Positions 57,901-64,000 of a stretch of 64,000 bases of DNA are shown one piece after another. The position numbers were made by a program, and so were the translations under genes. Position 1 is the first letter of the stretch. Each line of letters begins with the position of its first letter. The stretch comes from Paraescarpia echinospica (lineage: Eukaryota; Annelida; Polychaeta; Sabellida; Siboglinidae): contig CM034531.1 in NCBI GenBank assembly GCA_020002185.1, forward strand, positions 80,407,738-80,471,737, given 5' to 3'. The notes beneath the pieces are model-generated. The model was not told the DNA's origin and made no database searches. It saw nothing but the letters and a program-made list of their open reading frames with translations.

Positions 57901-58208
57901 AGGCCGACTGGGCGGAGAAAGGCGTGGTGACGACTCCCGCCGACACGCCTCGGTCGTTCATGGTTGAGACGTCATCAGGTGCTGTGTACCGTCGCAACCG
58001 AGGCCACCTGCAGGCCACGGGTGAGGGTGATCCGCCAAACCAGCCGATCCCACCTGTGCCCGTCGACGTGCCACTTGAGCCGGGTGTTGTGTCCAACCCG
58101 CCTGAGCTGCCGTCGAGTTCCACTCCGGTACCTCAGAGCCCAGGTTTGCGCAGATCCGCGAGACGCGGGCGTGGCCAAAAGCCTGATCGCTTGATCGAAA
58201 TGTGTTAG
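54957..58208 (+). CDS. pol: Gypsy pol (zinc knuckle, protease, RT, RNase H, integrase)
   Basis: A frame of 1,083 codons in the +1 frame relative to gag, overlapping it. In order: zinc knuckle (CNWCRKTGQFEKMCRAK), protease (KIDTGADVTVMS), RT (KVRLCVDLKKLNQ, SLDAESGFYQIPL, LPFGITSAPE, YMDDILVYG), RNase H (VSADASSYGVIM, YAQIEKECLAGVWAC, LLTDHKPLVPL), integrase HHCC (HRGHQGVTKCLER, CKHCQ) and DDE core (AIDLC, SDNGPQF, NGEAERAV), then a proline-rich tail. Between SAPE and the YMDD box about 18-20 residues of the family pattern are missing in frame, which should disable RT. The first residues before the overlap are not a true start. Confidence 0.9.
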   Translation: MFFFKERKQQASRHQRHSQRGVREEVVAKTPCGQCGYVHRSPGPDACPAKGKTCNWCRKTGQFEKMCRAKSSSIREVKVQPDEEYFCGSVSCDDSSPAWKVDLDLKGRPVTFKIDTGADVTVMSHASYVMLRPRPPLKAISANLNSPGGPLDCRGQFIASTEVKGTTYHFRVIVVANDVENLLSRGVASRMSLVRKLDAITDGVGCLKTEPVRIILKEDAQPSALTVARRVPIPILPKVKEELDRLVSAGVIEAITKPTPWCAPIVPVVKKSGKVRLCVDLKKLNQHVRRERYILPTLEDVTSRLSGATVFSSLDAESGFYQIPLESSSQELTTFITPFGRYCYKQLPFGITSAPEIAYMDDILVYGKDEAEHETRLAEVLKVLWAAGLKLNEDKCHYGQKEITFLGHKFTPDGVVADHEKVEAITKLPRPTSVPHLRQILGMVHYLGAYLPDLHVATRPLNYLLKGDAVWAWGSDQENAFNKLKQLVSSTPVLAYYDVTKPTVVSADASSYGVIMHEGKPVAFCSRSLTPAEQRYAQIEKECLAGVWACEKFDRFLCGLGQFKLLTDHKPLVPLINNKDLDNTPLRCQRLLMRLMRYNAKAEYSPWKSLVISDALSRSPLAPQMHRSSTEDDVKAHVDLVVSNLPVSPGRRSELQLSTGDDSTLQAAIHYTIAGWPRYEQDVPDNLKRLFNVRNLLSTSNALLMYEGRIVVPASMRADMLDRIHRGHQGVTKCLERVRMSVWWPEITRDVKRVVGTCKHCQTYRPSQQKEPLMTTPLPSRPFGKVAIDLCLHQGQNYLVMVDYYTRWIEVLHVRSTTTAICLAKMKDVFARFGLPDEIVSDNGPQFVSSEFKSFTEEHAITHTTSSPFLPNSNGEAERAVRSAKGILRQSEPWMALLIYRDTVMAATRHSPNQLLIGRHVKTNLPTPPSALQPCRSSDEEVREHDERAKRSYAHHYNRRHGVRSLPSLSPGDEVRVKTPQQADWAEKGVVTTPADTPRSFMVETSSGAVYRRNRGHLQATGEGDPPNQPIPPVPVDVPLEPGVVSNPPELPSSSTPVPQSPGLRRSARRGRGQKPDRLIEMC

Positions 58209-58298
58209 TTAGTGTGGTCATAATAATACCACCAGCGGTTGGCAATGTTGTGCCTGAGACAGGCCGTTTACTTTAATCTGTCGTAATTGCTTAATTGC

Positions 58299-58309
58299 AA
58301 AAGGGGAGA
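58299..58309 (+). other. Polypurine tract
   Basis: aaaaggggaga lies directly before the 3' LTR, as expected for second-strand priming. Confidence 0.85.
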
Positions 58310-58465
58310 TGTAATGAGCGCTACCTAAGACAGTACGCCATCTAGCGAGTAACTGAAAAACATGTGAATGACTCCATCTTGTCTGTCAGATGGGCTCGAA
58401 TTGAATACATAATTTTGTGGTTCTACTAAGTTGTCTTGTCGTCTTTATATGTCAGAATCACCACA
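58310..58465 (+). repeat. 3' LTR, 156 bp
   Basis: Same as the 5' LTR except for one acatg fewer. It is followed by gtttg (58,466-58,470), the target duplication. Confidence 0.95.
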
Positions 58466-58695
58466 GTTTGTATCTTCTCAACCTATCACGATTTGACAAT
58501 GTAGTCAGATGTCTACTTTCAGGATCAAGTTCCCCTGATTCAAGTCTAATTTCGTGAATAGGGTTGATCCATTGATGTCAGCAATCACCTCAGTGATGGT
58601 TGGTGTGATGTGGCGTTCTCTTTGAAAGGCAGTGTTCACAGCCCGCATATCTACACGCAATCGGATCTCATATGATGACGAGACAGTAGCGCCTG
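58466..58695 (-). pseudogene. Old gypsy pol copy, N-terminal RT part (minus strand)
   Basis: The minus strand reads IRLRVDMRAVNTAFQRERHI, TPTITEVIADINGS, LFTKLDLNQG and then LRRYKR, which runs on into LNFGISCA at 50,505. This proves that the younger gypsy element interrupted one continuous RT domain. A stop and small changes show decay. Confidence 0.9.
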
Positions 58696-58699
58696 ACAG

Positions 58700-59580
58700 G
58701 CAGCAAGCCCAGTTGTGCTCGTGTTATTAACATGTTTTCTGCCTGTTTGCTAAGAATTGAACGATCAATAACTTCACTATTTAATCGTGAAGCTGCAGTG
58801 ACTGTCTTTGTGAACTTTTTTTTATATAACAAGGTAGTGTACGTTGTCTACAATCTTGAAATGTTTTAATGTCGTCAGCCAACCGTGTCGCTGACAAAGC
58901 TGGTGGACTACAGGTCTTTACTTAGACCGACAACGCTGTAGTTGATTCTTGTTTTATTCTCATACGTTTATTGTTAAAAGCACAAATTATAAAGACTATC
59001 ATCATTCCAAATTTACATACAAGCATTTGTAGCATCATCACAATACGTACATATCAATACATTTGCGATCAAGTAGTCCAAAGTTATAGTTCACTAAATT
59101 ATATTGCCTAACAACCAACACAAACTTTAAAATCAAAATGGCGGATTTGTAAACAATAAGCAGAGCGCGCCAAACCAAAATCGCCCCCACAGCAACTCAA
59201 ATAATCGACGCACTCTTAAAAAATAAACGCACATTACCTTGAGTCATTAAATATTAGTTATACCAGTCACATAAACTAGGCATTATTGAAATAGCTCTAG
59301 ATTAGGAACAACTATGTAAGGAATAATATCCCCCCTCTGTTTTATCATCTTCTGAACTTACTAACAGGCCCTCCTTCGGGTGTACACCTGTCATGTACAC
59401 TTGTGTTAAAAAATGTCCTGAGTCGGCCCAGGACATAAGCTTACTAATATTCATATACCCTACCATCTACCTGTTTGTGTTTGCACCAGCCCAAACCCTG
59501 CACTAGCACTGTGTTAAAACAGCTTTGTTTTATTTACTTTTATTCTACTTAAATGCGACTTTAGCTAATACAAAGGCAGT
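58700..59580. other. Spacer, nothing firmly recognised
   Basis: AT-rich with no long frame. It may include more of the old gypsy element (5' part) and the 5' end of the LINE that follows. Confidence 0.4.
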
Positions 59581-59589
59581 ATATTTCGC

Positions 59590-62500
59590 AATCAACTCCC
59601 TGGCCTCGATATGAAGTTCACACAGCTCATAGCCCTGTGCTTTGTTGCTGCAAACATGCATATTAGATACCTCTACCAAAACTCCGTAATTGAGGATGAC
59701 CTCCCAACATTTTCAACAATGCTGACAAGAAAGCTGCCATCCTTTCCCAAATTCACAGTTACAAAGAAAAACAAGATGATGCCAACTAATCCTCACAGCT
59801 GTCCTTACTGTATATTTGTGGACTACTAGTCCAAGCAGGGAACCTGCATCCAAACCCTGGCCCCATGTCAACCTCCACTGCAGACTTCCCATGTGGCACC
59901 TGCAGTCGTGAGGTACATGAACACCATCATGCCATCCAATGTGATTAATGTGACTGCTGGTACCACACCTCGTGTGTCCAAATAAATGATACCACATATG
60001 AACAATTAATGCACAACAGTGTCCTATGGTTTTGCTCTTGCTGTGGGCTCCCAACCTATTCCAGATGTCTATTCTCAAGCAACATAACCACATCAAACCA
60101 ATACTCAGTTCTGCAGTCTCTTTCAGACAGCAGTAACTACACAAATAGCATGGATGACCAAAACCCTACATTTGCACCTAATCCAGCAAATACATCTACC
60201 CCCGACCGAGCAAATGCTAAAACAAAATTTAAACTAAAAGCCATGCTGATCAACTGCAACAGTGTCAAGAGCACAGCCAAAGTATCCCAACTTCAGGCAA
60301 CAATAAATTCAACAAACCCTGACATACTCTTCCTAGTGGAAACCAAACTTGATTCAAGCATCCCCACATAATCTTTTCTCCCCACAAACTATGATGCAAT
60401 CAGAAAGGACCGCAACACTCATGGAGGTGGTGTTCTGATAGCACTGAGAAATGACATAATTGCAGACCCCCAAAATAAACTGAATACTACATGTGAAATA
60501 GTCTGGACTAAACTACACTTCTTTCATAACAAAGCCATCTATTTGGCATCCTACTACAGACCCCCAAATGATCATACAACATCCCTGGAAGCCCTACATG
60601 AATCCCTGACTATCCTCTACCGCGGCTGCAAACTTCCTCCATCAGTTGTAATCGCCGGGGACCTAAACCTACCAGACATCAACTGGGAAAACCTCTGTAC
60701 AACAAACCAACACAGCAACAAAACACAACAAACTACTTGAAATAGTCAGTGAATATGGTTTAACAAATATGGTAAATGAACCGACCCGACTAGACTCTGG
60801 AAATATCCTTGACCTTGTAATTACATCAAACCCCGCCCTTATATCCAGCGTAAACACAGTGACAGGCATGAGCGACCATGAAGCTGTTCTCTTTCACATT
60901 AATATGAACCCAATGAAGAAAACCAAACCTCCACACAAAGTGTACAACTTTAAGTCTGCTAACTGGGAAACCCTCAGATCAAACTGTACCATTCTTGCTC
61001 AAAAGTACTTTGCCCGAAATCCCGATGACCTAGACATTGATGCAAATTGGAACTTTTTTCACCAAAACTACACTCAACTGATAGAACAATCTATCCCTAG
61101 CCGCATGACAAAATCAAAACCGCATTTACCCTGGATCACAAAAAACATAATCAGACTACAAAGAAAACGGGACAAAACTCATGCTAATGCTAAGAAAACA
61201 AAGAAAAACAAACACTGGGAACACTTCAAGAACCTAAGAAAAGAAGTCAACAAAGAAATAACCAAATCCTACAACAGCTACATCAACAACATCATAGGTG
61301 AAAGCCTCACCACAAACCCTAAGTGACTCTGGTCCTTCATTAAACAAACAAAAACTGAAAACCTTGGCATCCCAACACTAAAAGCAAATGGCAAGATGCA
61401 AACAACTGATCATGATAAAGCAAACACACTAAATGACCACTTCAAATCAGTTTTCACCAAAGAACAACTTCCTATCCCAACTAAAGGTCCATCACCATTC
61501 CCTTCAATCGAAACACTTAATATCGGAATAAATGGCATCATAAAACAGCTTGAAGCACTAACACCAAACAAGGCATCGGGACCAGATGAAATCCAAGCAA
61601 AAGTATTAAAGGAGACTGCCAGAGAAATATATACAATAATACATATTCCAGCAATCATACACCTCCAGCAAACTCCCACAAGCCTGGACCACAGCTCTTG
61701 TCACTCCAGTATACAAGAAAGGCAGCAAAAGTGATCCCGTAAATTACAGACCAATTTCCCTGTCATGCATTCTGTGCAAGGTGATGGAGCATATCGTTCT
61801 TAGTCGCACGTGAAAACACCTCGGTGCTAACAACGTTATCCTCCATCACCAGCATGGATTCCGAACTGGACTATCCTGCCAAACACAGCTTGTGGAAGCA
61901 GTCCATGACTTGGCTTCCTCTATGAACGACCAGAAACAAATAGACGTCATCCTCCTCGATTTTTCCAAAGCTTTCGACAAGGTTCCCCACAAACGACTTC
62001 TCAATAAATTAAACTACTATGGTATCACAGGTCACACACTACAATGGATAACGTCATTTCTATCAAACCGCACCCAGATCGTAACAATAAATGGTTCCCA
62101 CTCAGCTCCTGCAAATGTCATCTCTGGCGTACCCCAAGGCTCAGTCCTTGGCCCGGTCCTCTTCCTACTGTACATAAATGACATCACCAATTCAATCAAC
62201 TCAACTATCAGACTCTTTGCCGATGACTCGATCCTATATAGAGAAATCCAAACACCTGCAGACCATAACATCCTTCAAACAGACCTAAACAAACTAGTCG
62301 ACTGGACCGACAAGTGGCAAATGAACTTCAATATCCCAAAGTGTCAACTTCTCAGAATTACCTATAAACGCAAACCAAGCCTCTTCACTTACACCATCTC
62401 AAACCAACCAGTTTCCCAAGACGATTCACACCCCTATCTTGGCATCACAATAGATTCCAAACTGTCGTGGACAAAGCATGTTAACACCACTGCATCTCAA

Positions 62501-63231
62501 TCTGCTAGAACACTTGGCCTCCTTAAACGCTCTCTCCACCCTGCAACATCTAAAGTTAAGGAAACAGCCTACAATATGTTAGTAAGGCCAAAACTAGAGT
62601 ACGGAGCTGTAGTCTGGAATCCCCATACACAAAATAACATTGATACCCTTGACAAAATCCGAAGAAGCGCAGCTAGATTTACTTTAAATGACCACCGCCG
62701 CACAACAAGCGTGACCAGCCTCATAAATAAACTTGGTTGGCAGACTCTAGAAAGAAGACGATTACAACACCAACTTACCTTCTTCTACAAAATAAAACAC
62801 AACCTCCTGAACATTACCCTACCTCAACATCTTATAGTCCCATGCTCCCGTACACGAAACAGCGATCCAAACAAATACATACAAATACATGCACGCATAA
62901 ATACATATGCATACTCATTCTATCCTAGAGTTATAAGAGCTTGGAATCTACTCCCCCCAGAAACAATAAGCCTACCCACACTACGCCCATTCCAACAAGC
63001 TCTGAGCACCATCCACCTTGTTGCTCCAGCCCACCTTACCAGACTATAGACAGAGACTGTGTTTTTAACCTGCACAAATTATTGCACTTGTTTTACATAA
63101 TTATTTGTTTTATTTTCTTTTAAAATTATTTGTCAAATTCAGTTTCACGCACCCTTTGCAATGCGCACTGCACATCTCCTAGGTTAGCCCCAGAAGGGGC
63201 TGTGTGGAGAAGCAATACCTAAGAACCTAAG
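59590..63231 (+). mobile_element. CR1-like LINE, nearly full length but broken
   Basis: It begins with a region coding for AGNLHPNPGPMS, then a PHD-type finger (CGTCSREVHEH, a stop, CDCWYHTSC, WFCSCCG). Endonuclease: MLINCNSVKSTAKVSQL, DILFLVETKLDSS, HGGGVLIAL, VVIAGDLNLPDINW, GMSDHEAVLFH. RT: SGPDEIQAKVLKE, NYRPISLSC, HGFRTGLSCQTQL, LLDFSKAFDKVPH, GVPQGSVLGPVLFLLYIND and LFADDSILYR, with YLGITIDSKLSW and EYGAVVWNPHT at the end. Stops or frameshifts lie near 59,955, 60,370, 60,737, 61,323, 61,640 and 61,814. The 3' end is a short acctaag tandem at about 63,217-63,231. Confidence 0.9.
61892..63049 (+). pseudogene. LINE RT core and C-terminal part, longest intact frame
   Basis: 385 codons from within finger to thumb: LLDFSKAFDKVPHKRL, GVPQGSVLGPVLFL, FADDSILY (catalytic Asp-Asp), WQMNFNIPKCQLL and RPKLEYGAVVWNPH. 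It ends LVAPAHLTRL. It is part of the LINE at 59,590-63,231; the start shown is only the first ATG after a stop. Confidence 0.9.
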
Positions 63232-64000
63232 TTGGCGGCGATGTGCCTACAGAACGTCTTTCGGGCTTTCCGTCCTGCCACCAGGGGTGTCACTCCTCGA
63301 TTACCTGACGCAGTATATTCATTGATCAGACGTCTAGGACTATCCACGGCGCGTCCAACTCTGCGTGGCAGACGTGGGGACACGCGCAAACAGCGCGCGA
63401 TCCGAACGCGGATTACCAGCCGTTTTGAAGATCCTTCACGAACTGTATGTTAGCAACGCAGTGTCAGTGCAAATCTGGTAACTCTAAGAGCCGCCCCTGT
63501 TATGCCACACGATACGCCATTCGTCAATGTGGCACAAATGAATGCTCGTTCCGTGTGCAACAAAGCTCTTAAAAGCAACGAATACGTTGTTGATCACAAA
63601 TGCGACACCTTAGCGATAACCGAGTCGTGGTTAAGGAAGACTGGTGACGAAGTTGTTATTGCTGAAGTGACCCCTCCCGGGTTCCTCTTCCAGCACGTGG
63701 CACGATCTTCTCGTCGTGGTGGCGGTGTTGCAATCTTGCACCGCGACACATTTACAACGAAGATTCTTCCTACTCTCCATTTAAATACCATTGAACTTCT
63801 CCGTGTGCAGTTCTCTGCAGCCCATTCTTTATCATTCAACATATGTGTCACCTACCATCCGCCTGCTTCAAGTAAAGCATCTGGAACTTCGTCTGAATTG
63901 TATGCTGAACTTGAATGCTTATTTACAGAAGCATCTGTTTCCGTTATACCAACCGTCATTGCTGGATACTTTAATACTCATTTTGATGATGTAACGAAGT
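63232..64000 (+). mobile_element. L2/CR1-type LINE, 5' part, cut by the window end
   Basis: Arginine-rich segment RGRRGDTRKQRAIRTRITSR, a stop, then an endonuclease in another frame: AQMNARSVCNKALKSN, DTLAITESWL, TPPGFLFQHV, RRGGGVAILHR, and IAGYFNTHFDD, where the usual GDFN catalytic Asp is Tyr. It follows directly on the previous LINE in the same orientation. Confidence 0.85.

Larger units (their letters stand above)
50511..58465 (+). mobile_element. Ty3/gypsy LTR retrotransposon, full structure
   Basis: 5' LTR 50,511-50,671, primer-binding region tggtggcagcggg directly after it, gag, pol, polypurine tract aaaaggggaga (58,299-58,309) and 3' LTR 58,310-58,465. TG...CA ends and a 5-bp target duplication complete it. 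Its 7,955 bp include a 3.58-kb foldback element at 50,809-54,391; without that it is about 4.4 kb. The LTRs differ mainly by a 5-bp tandem acatg, so insertion is fairly recent, but pol has an internal deletion. It sits in, and opposite to, an older gypsy pol. Confidence 0.95.

Noticed and set aside
57117..58245. Minus-strand frames opposite pol
   Set aside because: GC-rich shadows of the gypsy integrase region.

Overview
This window is animal nuclear DNA: short exons with GT/AG junctions, large AT-rich introns, many mobile elements and one 1,000-N assembly gap. The LINE, Ty3/gypsy and tRNA-SINE types and the (GAGT)n tracts fit a marine invertebrate, perhaps a mollusc or another lophotrochozoan, or an invertebrate deuterostome. 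The species cannot be fixed from the sequence.

Two conserved genes lie head to head. On the minus strand (17,024 to 850) is a PMS1-type MutL homologue. I could join it from eleven exons with consistent phases into a 741-codon reading frame: a GHKL ATPase domain, a MutL transducer segment, an acidic/serine-rich linker, and a C-terminal HMG box with a basic tail. No MutL C-terminal dimerisation domain is seen. On the plus strand (17,836 to 38,578) is ORMDL, a three-exon gene coding for 153 residues, the usual family length. The same PMS1/ORMDL head-to-head pair exists in human (PMS1/ORMDL1). The roughly 810-bp spacer carries ETS and CRE-like motifs beside the PMS1 start. At the left edge a convergent plus-strand gene ends, with poly(A) signals about 30 bp from those of PMS1.

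The most striking feature is that both ORMDL introns begin with a minisatellite grown from the exon/intron junction itself. Intron 1 opens into about 14 kb of 52/56-bp units, each repeating the exon end plus the GTACGT donor. Intron 2 opens into about 0.9 kb of 27-bp units, each repeating the exon end plus the GTGAGT donor. A third array of 88-bp units (42.1-44.25 kb) carries a consensus 3' splice site in nearly every unit. The very long open frames in these arrays are repeat artefacts, not proteins.

The right third is a nest of mobile elements. A Ty3/gypsy element (50,511-58,465; LTRs, PPT, 5-bp target duplication) sits inside an older, decayed, minus-strand gypsy copy. It was itself invaded, just upstream of gag, by a 3.6-kb foldback-type element whose arms are tandem repeats in inverted orientation and whose core has a PHD-like zinc-finger fragment. 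LINE copies of at least five kinds (7.6, 10.7-11.6, 14.8-15.1, 44.2-47.7 and 59.6-64.0 kb) and a tRNA-derived SINE family fill introns and spacers.
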